Shown: piece after piece, positions 31,401-42,679 of the stretch
Position numbering within the stretch: position 1 is the first letter of the stretch
Layout of the letters: each line of letters opens with the position of its first letter
Source of the DNA: Gadus chalcogrammus
Lineage: Eukaryota; Chordata; Actinopteri; Gadiformes; Gadidae
Direction: 5' to 3'
Assembly: GCF_026213295.1 (NCBI RefSeq)
Contig: NC_079426.1
Location: forward strand, 25,435,402 to 25,499,401
DNA length: 64,000 bases
Position numbers and translations under genes: made by a program
The notes under the pieces: generated by a model
Databases searched by the model: none
What the model saw: the letters and a program-made list of their open reading frames with translations, nothing else
Told to the model about the DNA's origin: nothing

Positions 31401-31500
31401 NNNNNNNNNNNNNNNNNNNNNNNNNNNNNNNNNNNNNNNNNNNNNNNNNNNNNNNNNNNNNNNNNNNNNNNNNNNNNNNNNNNNNNNNNNNNNNNNNNNN
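31401..31500. other. Assembly gap (100 N)
   Basis: Exactly 100 N, a conventional placeholder for a gap of unknown size. It separates the plus-strand gypsy element from the minus-strand plcb1 gene, so the 3' end of plcb1 and of the retrotransposon may both be missing here. Confidence 0.99.
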
Positions 31501-31639
31501 TGACTAACGCCATTAGAGGTTGTATTTGGTTTGTTGCAGTGATAGTGTGTAGTTGCAAGGGTATATAAGGTTCATTGGTGTTCCAAACATGAAGAAGCAG
31601 AAGCAGCAGTGTGGTGATGTGGCTGTGTGGGAGGCCCAC

Positions 31640-31772
31640 CGTTTTGATGTGTTCCCTCTGCAGGTATTTCTGACTGAAGTACTGCTCCTGTCTCAGAGCC
31701 AGGAGATGCTTGTGCTGCTCCTCCTTCAGCTGCTGCAGCTCCTCCTCCCGCTCGCCTTCTGCAGACTCACTC
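31640..31772 (-). CDS. plcb1: plcb1-like, C-terminal coiled-coil exon
   Basis: Between TTTCTAAG/ and ACG/GTGGGC the exon reads SESAEGEREEELQQLKEEQH then LLALRQEQYFSQKYLQREHIKT. The LRQEQYxSxKYxxREHIK pattern is specific to the distal C-terminal domain of PLC-beta1, which dimerises and binds membranes and G alpha q. It is the most 3' exon before the gap. Its phase (1-base start) does not match the end I propose for the previous exon, so an intervening exon or another donor is likely. Confidence 0.75.
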
Positions 31773-32038
31773 CTTAGAAACACACACACACACATACACA
31801 TTAACACACACACACCTACACAAGCATGCATATGCACGCATACACACTAGCACGCACAGACACATGCGAGCACAGATGCATTTGCATACGCACACAAAAA
31901 CACGCAGACGCATTAACGCCTCCACAAACACACGCATGCACAGACGCATGCAAAAACAGGCACATTCCCAAACGCACACACATTCATGCACATTCACGCA
32001 CAACACACACACGCACACACACACACACACCCACACAC
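31773..32038. repeat. CA/GT-rich microsatellite intron
   Basis: Degenerate (CA)n with ACGCA variants fills the intron. It touches the acceptor of the exon at 31640-31772 and the donor of the exon at 32039-32234, so in the transcript both splice sites are flanked by UG repeats. Confidence 0.85.
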
Positions 32039-32234
32039 GCAAGCGCTCTCCCTGTGCCTGTTCTTGCTGTGCTGTCGCGCAGTCTTCTTGTGGCGGTTGT
32101 TGAGGTCTCTGATGAGCTCAGAGTCTTCTTCTGGTGCCGTCTCACCAGCTCTTTGAGCTCCTTGAACTGTCGCCTCTGTTCCTTCTGGTAGCCCTTGAGC
32201 TGCTGCAGGCTCTCCAGCGAACACAGCGGGAGGT
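32039..32234 (-). CDS. plcb1: plcb1-like, proximal coiled-coil exon with a 1-base deletion
   Basis: After GTCCCCAG/ the exon reads DLPLCSLESLQQLKGYQKEQ and FKELKELVRRHQKK. It continues in a different frame as DSELIRDLNNRHKKTARQHSKN. Both halves match the PLC-beta1 CTD linker and coiled coil, in which KxMKDLxKRHHKK is followed by DLIKEH. One base (a G in AAGAAGGAC context) appears lost near 32123. The donor is placed at TTGC/GTGTGT, at the edge of a GT repeat, and is uncertain. Confidence 0.75.
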
Positions 32235-32529
32235 CTGGGGACAGGGTCACTCAGTGAAGGCCTATGAATCTGGCCCTCTGCTGATACGGCTGGCCGTCAG
32301 AATGTTCAGCGTATTGATTAAAGAGTTGGGTGCTCTGGCAGACTGTTTATTGATTATATTTTATTACATGATTTAACTTACAATGTGCAGGCACGCGGTA
32401 TAAGAGTCAAAGGGGTCGCTTCTTACAAAATATTAAAGCAATCTCACATGCAGATGTCCGAATATCGAGGAGACTAGCCCTCTGGTCAATTTGACTTATG
32501 GTATTAATGTGGTAATTTGTATGACTAAC

Positions 32530-32583
32530 CTATCAGAACACTGAGCACCAGATCTTCTGTTTTGGCCGCGGGCTTGGCCGCTT
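32530..32583 (-). CDS. plcb1: plcb1-like, short exon (AKTEDL motif)
   Basis: The 54-nt exon between TTCCAACAG/ and ATAG/GTTAGT reads EAAKPAAKTEDLVLSVLI in the phase required by both neighbours. AKTEDLxxSVL is the conserved segment after the Pro-rich linker of PLC-beta1. Confidence 0.85.
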
Positions 32584-33090
32584 CTGTTGGAACACCAATG
32601 GAAGACAACATCACAAGATCACGGAAAATAGTTAAATAGGAGTAGAATATTTAGGAATAGAAGGGGGGAGGAGGAGGAGGAGGAGGAGGAGGAGGAGGAG
32701 GAGGAGGAGGAGGAGGAGGAGAATGAGGAGGAGGAGTTAGAATAGAAGGAGTAGGAGTTAGAATAACTAGAAAAGGAGGAATTCTGGAAGGACATTTACG
32801 GAGGTTTGAAGCTGAGTTTGAATTGAAAGGCAGCTGAAGGCTGCCCCCTGCTGGAAGAGCGATAAGAGGCTCTGGCCGTGGTGCCGAAGGACATGAGCTG
32901 ATTCTGAGTCAACGGGGGTTTGAGTGGAATTGAAGGGGAATCAAGAGCTTCTGGTTCGATTCCCTGGCTTTGTGTTGCATTAAACCCATGCTATGTGGTA
33001 TTCCTATAAGTGGTAGCAGACAGTGTATGTATTTGTTCTGTATTTCTTAATTTGGTGTTGGAGGATTGCCACTGGAGCAGAATGTGTTAC
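32584..33090. other. plcb1 intron with (AGG)n
   Basis: A GGA microsatellite of about 75 bases occupies 32663-32740. Nothing else is recognised. Confidence 0.7.
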
Positions 33091-33241
33091 CTGTGGCTGC
33101 TGCCTGCTGATTGGCTGCGGTTGCCTTTGGTGTCGTGGTGATTTGCGTTTGGCTGGTTGGCCCAGGGGCGGGGCTAAGACCGTTCTCTACGGGGATTGGC
33201 CCTGGGTCGTTCTTCCGGTCTAAAGAGCTCTCAGCCTCCTC
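33091..33241 (-). CDS. plcb1: plcb1-like, variable linker exon
   Basis: Between CTATTCAG/ and CACAG/GTAACA it reads EEAESSLDRKNDPGPIPVEN followed by Pro/Thr/Gln/Ala-rich sequence ending NQQAAAT. This corresponds to the disordered linker between the C2 domain and the C-terminal domain (PLC-beta1 has AENGVNHTT there). Phase 0 in, phase 1 out, consistent with neighbours. Confidence 0.8.
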
Positions 33242-33629
33242 CTGAATAGGAAACAGGGCTTTAGACATTAAGATTCAAAGAATTAAATACAACCTGACCT
33301 GTTTGCAATGTGTTTGTTTGAGTAAACTTTAAGGATGGAGTGAACCACTCTCTTAAAGTCTGTTGAATGGTTCACTCCATCCTTACCTACAATTTCCCCA
33401 GATTGAACGGCATATAAGTTACATCATCACAATTTGTACTATTTTTACCTTTACTTTTCTTGAACATGCTAAATATCAACTTATTGAAGGACCACATTGA
33501 TGTGATTGTGATGTATTGCAATTATATTAGTGGATACAGTCTTCAGCTTGAGAAGGTTTCATAGTATCTCATAAAACACCACTTACTAGTACTTATGTTA
33601 AAATATAAATAAATAATTAAAAAATTAAA
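33242..33629. other. plcb1 intron, nothing recognised
   Basis: GGATGGAGTGAACCA at about 33333-33347 and TGGTTCACTCCATCC at about 33369-33383 are exact inverted copies that could form a hairpin. No other feature is seen. Confidence 0.55.
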
Positions 33630-33850
33630 AAGGAGGCACGACCAGTGGAGAGGAGACCTCGGGGAAGACCCAGGACTAGGTGGAGAGAATATATCTCAAC
33701 ACTGGCCTGAGAACCCGTCAGGCTCCCCCCCTTCAGAGCTGGTCAATGTGGCCCGGAAAAGGAAGTCTGGGGTCCCATGCTTGAGCTGCTGCCCCCACGA
33801 CCTGACCTCCGATAAGCGGTCTGAAGATGAGGATGAGGAGTTAGAAAAAA
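33630..33850 (+). mobile_element. RTE-like LINE, 5'-truncated 3' end
   Basis: AGGAGACCTCGGGGAAGACC and CTTGAGCTGCTGCCCCC, then GATAAGCGG and a GATGAGGATGAG tail, match the 3' end of the RTE/Rex3-like family (RRGRPRTRW and LLRLLPPRPD, then stop and GATG-type tail). It is probably related to the RT fragment at 1627-2130. It is dead. Confidence 0.7.
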
Positions 33851-33894
33851 AGGTTGACAATTGAACAACCTTTACTTCTTGAGATATCCCTTCA

Positions 33895-34189
33895 TTTGAT
33901 CAGTGCACTTCAGCTCTTTGTGTGGGCCTCTTCCTCTCCTTAAATAATTGGTGGGAACATCGTTCAGACCTCAGTGTGGGCCTCCTCCTCTCCTTAAGTA
34001 GAGGAACATGGTTCAGACAGACCTCAGTGTGGGCCTCTTCCTCTCCTTAAATAATTGGTGGGAACATGGTTCAGACCTCAGTGTGGGCCTCCTCCTGTCC
34101 TTAAGTAATGGGGGGAACATGGTTTGGGCAGACCTCAGTGAAGGCCTCTTCCTCTCCTTAATTAGAGGGAAGAGGAGCATGGTTCAGAC
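33895..34189. repeat. 54-57-bp minisatellite that repeats the plcb1 exon end and 5' splice site
   Basis: Five units precede the exon at 34190 on the plus strand. On the minus strand each contains GAGGCCCACACTGAG followed by GTCTGAACC or a close variant. These are the last coding bases and donor of the exon at 34190-34301. The array therefore arose by tandem duplication across the exon/intron junction. Confidence 0.9.
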
Positions 34190-34301
34190 CTCAGTGTGGG
34201 CCTCCTCCTCTCCGTCCTCCTGGGTCAGGGCAGCCAGCGCCTTGGACCGCTGCTCCAGCAGGTTGACGTAGCGGATGGGTTGGACAGCGCCTCGATCACA
34301 T
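34190..34301 (-). CDS. plcb1: plcb1-like, exon after C2 with a 1-base deletion
   Basis: After CTGGGCAG/ it reads DVIEALSNP, then the frame slips, and resumes LLEQRSKALAALTQEDGEEE to the donor GAG/GTCTGA. PLC-beta1 has DVIEALSNPIRYVNLMEQ here. The tract AACCCATCC lacks one C relative to the frame (34274-34280 on the plus strand). Length is 112 nt where 113 restores phase on both sides. The rest is strongly conserved. Confidence 0.85.
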
Positions 34302-34569
34302 CTGCCCAGTGTGAAGAATAACACTAGGATGTGACACACAGCTGGTACTGAGCTGATGACAGCATGACATATCAGAAACTATCACAATATATTATGCACA
34401 ATTACAATTTGCAAAAGTTTAACATTAAAGTGCATTTCGATGTTGATATGCATGTGTACAGGGGGCTGTGTGGATGTATGTGTGATAGATGCATCTGCAC
34501 ACATGAATGGGTGTGTCAGCGTGCGTCTATTCGTGTGTCTGTGAATCTGTATGTATTGGAGCCTTATAC
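34302..34569. other. plcb1 intron
   Basis: Short intron with degenerate TGTGTG/GTATGT sequence at 34440-34560. Nothing else is seen. Confidence 0.6.
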
Positions 34570-34674
34570 CTGCAAAAGTGTCCGGTACATAATCCTTAAC
34601 CTCTAGCTGCACAAACACAGCGGGCAGAATCAGGTTCTGGTTCCTCTCGTTCCTCAGACCGATGTAGCGATAAC
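34570..34674 (-). CDS. plcb1: plcb1-like, C2-domain exon (end)
   Basis: 105 nt between GTACTTCAG/ and GCAG/GTATAA reading [20 protein letters not shown] then [15 protein letters not shown]. These are the last strands of the C2 domain, nearly identical in pattern to PLC-beta1 ([20 protein letters not shown]). Phases match both neighbours. Confidence 0.92.
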
Positions 34675-35123
34675 CTGAAGTACAAATAACAAAAACTCTA
34701 TTCAAGTTGCAAGTTAAATAAAATATCACATATACTTGCTCAAGTTTTGATCATACATTTGTAATGTATTGGGGCTAATTGATTGGATTCAAATTGGATT
34801 CAGGACCTGTTGGTACCAATGGCGAGTATTGGATTGTGACTCAGAGTCAAGGCTAGAGCTCTGGCTACAATCAATCTGCCATTGATGGCAGATTGATTGG
34901 CTTGCATCTAACAAAAATACATTTCTACAAAAGATAAGATGTGAGGGGTATAAATAGGTGTCAATAAAAGCAATGTTTCTATTTTATAAATACATAACTC
35001 CATATTCCAGTTAAATACAGTTTCTTTACCCTTTAAAGCTTTCAGTCAATTTTTTACAAAGGTTTGGTTCTGAACTGTATAAGGCATTTGTCGTAGTAAC
35101 TCTTTCCCTGAGATGGAGCACAC
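34675..35123. other. plcb1 intron, nothing recognised
   Basis: AT-rich intron. A short inverted pair (AATCTGCCA..TGGCAGATT) lies at about 34872-34893. Confidence 0.6.
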
Positions 35124-35223
35124 CTGGTCGTATGGCAGACACTGGAATGATGCGATGACCGATGAACTTTCCTCCCTCTTCAAAAGCAGCGATTCTCAGC
35201 GAGGCCAGGGTAGGAAGAATCAC
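35124..35223 (-). CDS. plcb1: plcb1-like, C2-domain exon (middle)
   Basis: 100 nt between CTTTTACAG/ and CCAG/GTGTGC reading [20 protein letters not shown] then [14 protein letters not shown]. This is the core of the PLC-beta C2 domain, which packs against the catalytic barrel. Phases are correct. Confidence 0.93.
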
Positions 35224-36488
<1,265 letters not shown>

Positions 36489-36582
36489 CTTCCTGTCTAT
36501 CTCACCTTTTCTCATACCTCTGTCTGTCTCACCTTCTCTCATACCTCTGTCTATCTCACCTTCTCTCATACCTCTGTCTGTA
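36489..36582. repeat. 27-bp minisatellite, distal part
   Basis: Three units of the same repeat as 42583-42679 (minus strand GTGAGATAGACAGAGGTATG plus AGAGAAG). They are now separated from it by the L2 insertion. Confidence 0.88.
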
Positions 36583-36853
36583 AGTAAGTAAGTAAGTAAG
36601 TAAGCTTTATTTGTACAGCGCCTTTCACAGACCAGGGTCACAAAGCGCTTCACAGTTAAAACAAAAACAATAACAATACACAGTTAAGAAGTACATACAA
36701 ATTTAAGTTTAAAAGGCCAAGACAACTAGGTGACAAACATAGCAGCCCCAAGACAGCTAAGCAAAAGCATGAGCAGACAAATAGGTCTTTAGTTGCTTTT
36801 TGAAGGAGTCAACAGACTCCATTGAACGCAGAGAGAGCGGAAGATCGTTCCAG

Positions 36854-38319
36854 GGCCCCGTTTCCCGAAAGCGTCGTTAGCCTAAGTGGATCGTGAAGTG
36901 CGTCGAAAGGGCATCGTAGAGTTTTCACCGCGTTTCCCGAAAGCATCGTGGGGAACGAACGTCTTGAAAACGCTCGTAGCTAACGAGTACTCCAGGGGTG
37001 CTCGTAGGTACTCGTAGGACTCTAAGAGCATCGTCAGCTATAGCCTCAGTGGCGACACCATCGGACATTCCGTCTATTGGATGCGTTTTATTAAAACGCA
37101 TTGCGCCTTTATGTTCTTAGTTTGGTAATTAATAAAGATTATGAATTAATTTATTAACAAAGATGTTAAAATGGCCAAAATAAAACGGGACAGTCCAGAA
37201 AATGTTGCGCAGGCAGGGCACTCAAAATGTGTGAGAGAAAGTGGGGGGATTTGTGCAGACTGACATAGGCTACTCATATAACGTAGCATAAAATAATGTA
37301 AAAAAAATAAATAAATTAAAAATAAATAAATAAAAAAAAAAATTAAAAAAAATTATAAAAAACAAACAAAGGAGCAGGCAAAAGGCTGGGATATGGTGGG
37401 GATTGGTCACGTTGACGGGAATGTTTAGTGACATGTGGGAGGGTGGAGGGGGTTAAAAAAAAGTCTCAATCACTCTTCGACGCGCATGAAAACCAGCCGC
37501 GTATACTGAGGGAGGCCGTCCTCACACCGATCTTCCTCGTCGTCATCGTCCTCAGCGTCCTCCGGTTCAAGCAATGCCACCCCAGCCTTAGCTGCAATGT
37601 TGTGCAACATAGCCGTCACACATATCACGGCGCATGACTTGGGCGGCGAAAACTGGAGCCCTCCGCCTGACCTGTTAAGGCATCTAAAGCGCAACTTCCA
37701 CCTCCCGATCGTGCGCTCAACGATGCACCGGGCCAGACGGTGGGCTTCGTTGTATTCCTCATCAATACATACCTTACCCTATTTCCGGAGGGGCTTTTAT
37801 AGCCAATCAAATTATCAATCAAGGAAACCCTTATGCGGAATCAGATTAAGTCGGCTCTCTTTGCTGCGCAAAGCATGTTTCAGAAATCAGCCCATTAAGA
37901 TAAATGTAGTTGTCACACAAGCTATTTTTAATTTTTTGTCATATGGAATTATTTCAGGGGGGAAAATGCCGTGAAACGCACAGTGCATTCAGGATTAGGA
38001 CTGATATATGTCGGTTTCAGCCTAATCAATTGTGTTTTAATGTCTTTAGCATTCATATAATTGCAGTCTATTTTTTTCGTAGGCTACTCTGCTGTTGTCC
38101 TTGATGGGGATATATTTTAACCCTCCCCCTCCTACGGAGCCCATTTCAGCACCGTGTCAGTAGACAGTTACAATCCTACGACGTCGTGAGTGCAGCGAAT
38201 GCACGTTCACGTTAAGAGGAGTTTCGGGAAACGCTCCAAAGAAATTATCGATGGATCGCAAGATCCATCGGGAGAATGATCGTACGAGCGAAGATCCATC
38301 GTTATCGGGAAACGGGGCC
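36854..38319 (-). mobile_element. Harbinger element nested in the L2
   Basis: The ends GGCCCCGTTTCCCGA and TCGGGAAACGGGGCC are inverted repeats, flanked by CAG on both sides (36851-36853, 38320-38322). It interrupts the L2 ORF2 between APRLW and the NDLPLSLRSM segment. It carries a transposase remnant. Confidence 0.85.
37470..37775 (-). pseudogene. HARBI1-type transposase C-terminal fragment
   Basis: The minus frame reads EEYNEAHRLARCIVERTIGR, then WKLRFRCLNRSGGGLQFSP, then a CVTAMLHNIAAKAG segment and an acidic tail. This is the end of the DDE_Tnp_4 domain (VERTxGxxKxRFRCL and LHNIA signatures, including the final catalytic acid region) of PIF/Harbinger transposases. The N-terminal two thirds are absent, so the element is an internal-deletion derivative. 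Confidence 0.85.
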
Positions 38320-40145
38320 CAGAGCCGGGGAGCAACAGCCTGGAAGGATCTGTCTCCTCTGGTCCGGAAACGAGTGTGTGGCAACGTCAACAGATTCTGA
38401 TCCACAGACCTCAGAGCCCGAGTTGGGGTGTAAGGCTGGATCAGATCACTGATGTAAGGCGGAGCCTGGCCATGCAAAGCTCTGAACGTTAAAACCAAAA
38501 TTTTAAAATTGATCCTGGACGAAACTGGCAGCCAATGAAGAGCTTTAAGAATAGGGGTTATATGAGTCCTCCTATTGGTGCGAGTCAGAACTCTCGCTGC
38601 AGAGTTTTGCACTAACTGCAGGCGAGAAAGCTCCTTTTTGTTTAGACAAGAAAACAAACTATTACAATAGTCTAAACGCGAAGACACAAATACATGAGTG
38701 ATCAGCTCCAAGTCATTTTGTGAAACCATTTTCCTGAGTTTCGAAATGTTCCTCAGTTGAAAAAAGCAATTTTTGGTCAGCTGTTTACAGTGCTGCACTA
38801 ATGACATGTCTTTGTCAAACACAACACCCAGGTTTCTTAGGCTCGGTTTGACAGACTGGCCCAAGTCACCCAGGTACTGGTTAATCCCTGGAATGGAATC
38901 ATCAGGGGCAATAACCAGTGTTTCTGTTTTGTCCACATTAAGCTGCAGGGTGTTATCACTCAGCCAATGTTTTATCTCCACCAAGCACTGAACTAAGGAA
39001 CTTAGCCTCTGGAGCTCAGTTGGCTTGAAGGAACAGTAAAGCTGGATATCATCAGCAAACATGTGGTAAGAAACATCAGGAAATCCCTGGATGATTTTTC
39101 CCAAGGGGATCAAATACAGCAAAAATAACACAGGGCCCAAAACGGAGCCTTGGGGGACTCCACACAACAGATCTGCTGACTCAGACCTTATTTGGTTAAG
39201 AGTGACACTAAAGCTACGCCCAGAGAGGTATGACGAGAACCAGTGTAAAACTGACCCTGACAGTCCTACTTCATCCCTCAGTCTTCTCAGCAGGATCTGG
39301 TGGTCAACTGTGTCAAAGGCTGAGGACAGATCTAAGAGAACTAGAACAGTGCACTTTCCCGAATCAGCAGACATCATAATGTCACTGGACACTTTCAGTA
39401 AGGCCGTCTCCGTAGAGTGAAGTTTGCGGAAACCAGACTGAAAGGTCTCATGGATGTTACCCTGATCCAGGAATAATGACAGTTGTTCAGAGACCACCTT
39501 CTCTAGGATCTTGGACAAGAGTGGCAGCTTTGAAATAGGCCTGAAGTTACTGAGGACAGTCGGGTCTAAGCCTGTTTTTTTAAGTAAAGGCTCCACTATG
39601 GCATGCTTAAATGTACTGGGAAACACACCTGTAGACAGAGAGAGGTTTTCCATTTTGGTGACCCAGGGGCCAATTATATCAAACACTTTCACAAAGAGCC
39701 TACATGGAAGGACGTCAGATGAGCAAGAGGAGGGTTTCATCTTGGTCACCAGTGCAGAGATATCAGCAAGAGTCACAGACTTAAATGAAGACCACAAGCT
39801 GGAGACAGGCTCAATGACAGCAGGGGTTCCACACAAAAGGGGAGGGATTTTCTCCTTGATCATCTTAATTTTGTCAGTGAAAAATCTCAACAATGCATTG
39901 CTGTCAGCTTCACAAAAAACAGGGGTAACTGGCGCAGCAGAACATACAAGAGAATTGATAGTGTCAAATAACACTTTGGGGTTTTTCTTATTTACTGTTA
40001 CCAGTTGGCGAATGTAGTCCGATCTGGCATTTTCCACCATCTCATTGTATGAGGACACAAGATCCCTGAGATAAAGTCTGTGCATCTCAAGGTTAGTGGC
40101 TTTCCACAGACGCTCAGTCTTTCGACATAGTCTCTTTAGACTCAA
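38157..40145 (-). pseudogene. L2 reverse transcriptase ORF, C-terminus supplied by the nested Harbinger
   Basis: Open for 662 codons. RT blocks: NFRPISKLPLLSKILEKVV, SGFRKLHSTETALL, LVLLDLSSAFDTVDHQIL, GVPQGSVLGPVLF and the catalytic YHMFADDIQLYCSF. After LHWLPVSSRINFKIL and FRTRGDRSFQAVAPRLW the frame crosses into the Harbinger TIR at 38319. It reads on for about 54 residues of transposon sequence before a stop. The native C-terminus (NDLPLSLRSME) remains at 36583-36853. The RT core itself appears intact, but the element lacks an unbroken ORF2. Confidence 0.88.
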
Positions 40146-40389
40146 GGTAACTTAATTTGTCCAAGGGCACACTTTTTGACAAGTTTTATTTAACAGGTGC
40201 CACCTGGTCCAAATTTTTAACACACTGCATGGTAAAACAGTGCATAAAATTGTCCACATCGAGGCAATCCATAAATAAAAGAGGGTCAAACTGGAGTATT
40301 AGCAGAGATAACACGCCTCTGAGACCTAACTTCTAAGGGCTTAGGCTCAGGGCTGAAGTGCAGATCAAACAAAACAAAACAATGATCAC

Positions 40390-41202
40390 TCAGATGGACG
40401 TCCTGTACAGACACATTTGAAATGTCCAGGCCAAGAGTAAAACTAAATCTAAAATGTGGCCTTTCTGGTGTGTAGGCTCAGAAACATGTTGCTCAAAATT
40501 AAAAGCTTCAGTCAATGATAAGAGTTCCTTTGCGGAGCAAGATGAGCTGTCATCAACATGAAGGTTAAAATCTCCAAGGATTAGAACAGATTGCAACCTT
40601 ATTATGGAGGTTAAAAAGTCACTAAAATCCTTCAAGAACACAGCAGCAGGGCCAGGAGGACGGTAGATTGACACACAGTAGAATGGATTTGAAGAACCCA
40701 CCCTGACCATCTGAGACTCAAATGAAGTGTATTCTTGGGTCTGAGTCACTTTGCATGTGCAACTGTCCTTGTATACAACAGCCAGACCCCCCCCACGACG
40801 ACAGGGGCGGGGCTTCCCGACGGCAGAGCAACCAGCTGGACAGAGTTCATTTAGATGAATAAACTCTTCCTCTCTCTGCCATGTCTCCGAAAGACACATT
40901 AAATCCAGCTTTTCTCTTGTGAAAAGATTGTTCAGAGAGAAGGATTTATTTGCAATAGACCGGGCATTTAACAGGCCGATATGCAATGTTGATGACGTCA
41001 CGGAGGCAGTGTCCGCGGAGCGCAGCGGGATTGGTCGCAGGCATCGGTCACGTGGGCTCCAGTTGGACCGTGCCGGAACCGGTGTAAATACGGAAGAGCG
41101 TGGAGGCGATGAAAGCCGCTGACCACTACTCCAGTGCCGTGTAGGCTCCAAGACTGTCATAGTGGTCCAAGCAGATGGCAGCGTGGATGTGCTGTCACAC
41201 AC
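40390..41202 (-). pseudogene. L2 apurinic-type endonuclease ORF
   Basis: Reads IGLLNARSIANKSFSLNNLF, DLMCLSETW, RRGGGLAVVY, SVLILGDFNLHVD and KGHILDLVL. These are the consecutive blocks of the EEP/AP endonuclease domain that nicks target DNA in L2/CR1 elements. It ends by frameshift after LDLVLLL, about 250 bases before the RT ORF begins, so the polyprotein is broken. Confidence 0.85.
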
Positions 41203-41234
41203 ATTGAGGAGAGGGATCCGGCACAGACACCTTA

Positions 41235-41891
41235 AGGTGCGTCCACACCAGACGCGTATCTCGCGTAATTTTTACGCGAGATACGCGTGTAAAATGTTGC
41301 TTGACCATTTTGTGTCAAAAATGGTCACATACGCGCAATACGCGCCATACGCGCCTACGTCACTCGCCTAGATGAGTCCATGTCCATGCAAGTGAACGGA
41401 GCGTTCCCTCTTCGTCATAACTATCAAACCAAACATCCTTCACATTCACCGAGCGAACATTATGAAAGTAAAATGCACATTTCTCGCTAGAAATGTTTCC
41501 ATAAAAGCATTTAATGGCGTAACTATGTTACTATTTCCACACAGAGTAAAGAAAGATGTCGGCCGTATGCTTCTGTCCAAGCTCACTACTCTCTGCCAGT
41601 GACGTCGGGTCAAGCTCAACGCTGATTGGGCAACGCGGCTAATCGTCATGCGTATCATGCGTATTGAGCGTAAAAAGTTCAATTTTTTGAACTCTTGAAA
41701 TGTACGCGATATACGCGCGTATGGCGCGTATTGCGCGTAAATATACGCGCCACATACGCGCTATACGCGCGTAAAATGTTGCTTATACGCGTGAAACGCG
41801 TAATACGCGCGTAAACCAATGGTTCCCTATGGAAAAAATGGCGATTTTATACGCGAAGTACGCGAGATACGCGTCTGGTGTGGCCGCACCT
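41235..41891. mobile_element. Harbinger-like MITE nested in the L2, TTA duplication
   Basis: Left AGGTGCGTCCACACCAGACG and right CGTCTGGTGTGGCCGCACCT are inverted, flanked by TTA (41232-41234, 41892-41894). The interior is dense in TACGCG/CGCGTA words, giving an extreme CpG and palindrome content. No transposase is encoded. Confidence 0.88.
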
Positions 41892-41894
41892 TTA

Positions 41895-42305
41895 CGCGTT
41901 CTCCGTGGCCGAAGATGGCAGAGCCCAGGCGTGCTGCAGCGCGTCTTCGCTTGACCTGGACTCCGGATCGCGAGCCTCTTTTCCTCGATTTCCTGCGGAC
42001 TTTGCCTGGCGCCCGACAAAGCAGCAGGTACTCAGGTGAGTCGGGGTCAATGAGGAAAGGAGGAGGGAACGCTTGTTTGTACCTGCCCCGTGTATCAAAC
42101 AGGCCCTCCATCGACTCTTTGATACGAACCAGAGAGTCCCGATCATAGATCCGTAAAACTGAGACACATCCATTTGAAATACGGGCTGATGTAAGTCGGT
42201 CTTGTAAGTCCACGGGAGAGGCGAGAAAGTTGGGACATAAATCCGATGGTGTTGAGTCCCTGTGGTTAAGGATCTCATCTCTCGTAAAAAATTTCCGTGA
42301 CATCG
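41895..42305 (-). pseudogene. L2 N-terminal region
   Basis: Starts MAMSRKFFTRDEILNHRDST and ends RKRGSRSGVQVKRRRAAARL, a basic stretch found upstream of the endonuclease in L2-like ORFs. It is cut by the nested MITE at 41891. Assignment to the same L2 rests on position and orientation. Confidence 0.6.
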
Positions 42306-42582
42306 CCATAGCAACATAATAACAAAAAAAATGGAACAAAACAAAAACAAAAACGGAAAAAACTGAAAAATGGAAAAAAACTAAAAAAGTCTGAGTTGAT
42401 CCGTAATAAACAAAATTAAAACCAACACAGTTTGTGACAATAAGACAATAAAACAAAATAATCTGGTTTGATTCGCAATAAACTAAATTAAACACTATTA
42501 AAGACTAAAAAACAACACAGAAGTGTGCACCAACACACCGAAGCAGCCATACAAGGCGCCATCACCATAACAACCCAACCCA

Positions 42583-42679
42583 ACTGTCTCACGTTCTCTC
42601 ATACCTATGCCTCTGTCTATCTCACCTTCTCTCATACCTCTGTCTTTCTCACCTTCTCTCATACCTCTGTCTATCTCAC
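42583..42679. repeat. 27-bp minisatellite built from a plcb1 5' splice site
   Basis: On the minus strand the intron begins GTGAGATAGACAGAGGTATG plus AGAGAAG. The next units each begin again with (AAG)GTGAGA, at 42652 and 42625 and a variant at 42592. Each unit keeps a near-consensus donor. Confidence 0.9.

Larger units (their letters stand above)
36583..42582 (-). mobile_element. L2-clade LINE, near full length, with two nested Harbinger elements
   Basis: The 3' end (left) has a GTAAGTAAGTAAG tail and TTTCACAGACCAGGGTCAC, typical of fish L2. Going right are the end of ORF2, a nested element (36854-38319), RT, endonuclease, a second nested element (41235-41891), and an N-terminal region starting near 42300. 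It split the minisatellite in a plcb1 intron. The 5' limit is approximate. Frame breaks between endonuclease and RT show that it is inactive. Confidence 0.85.
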
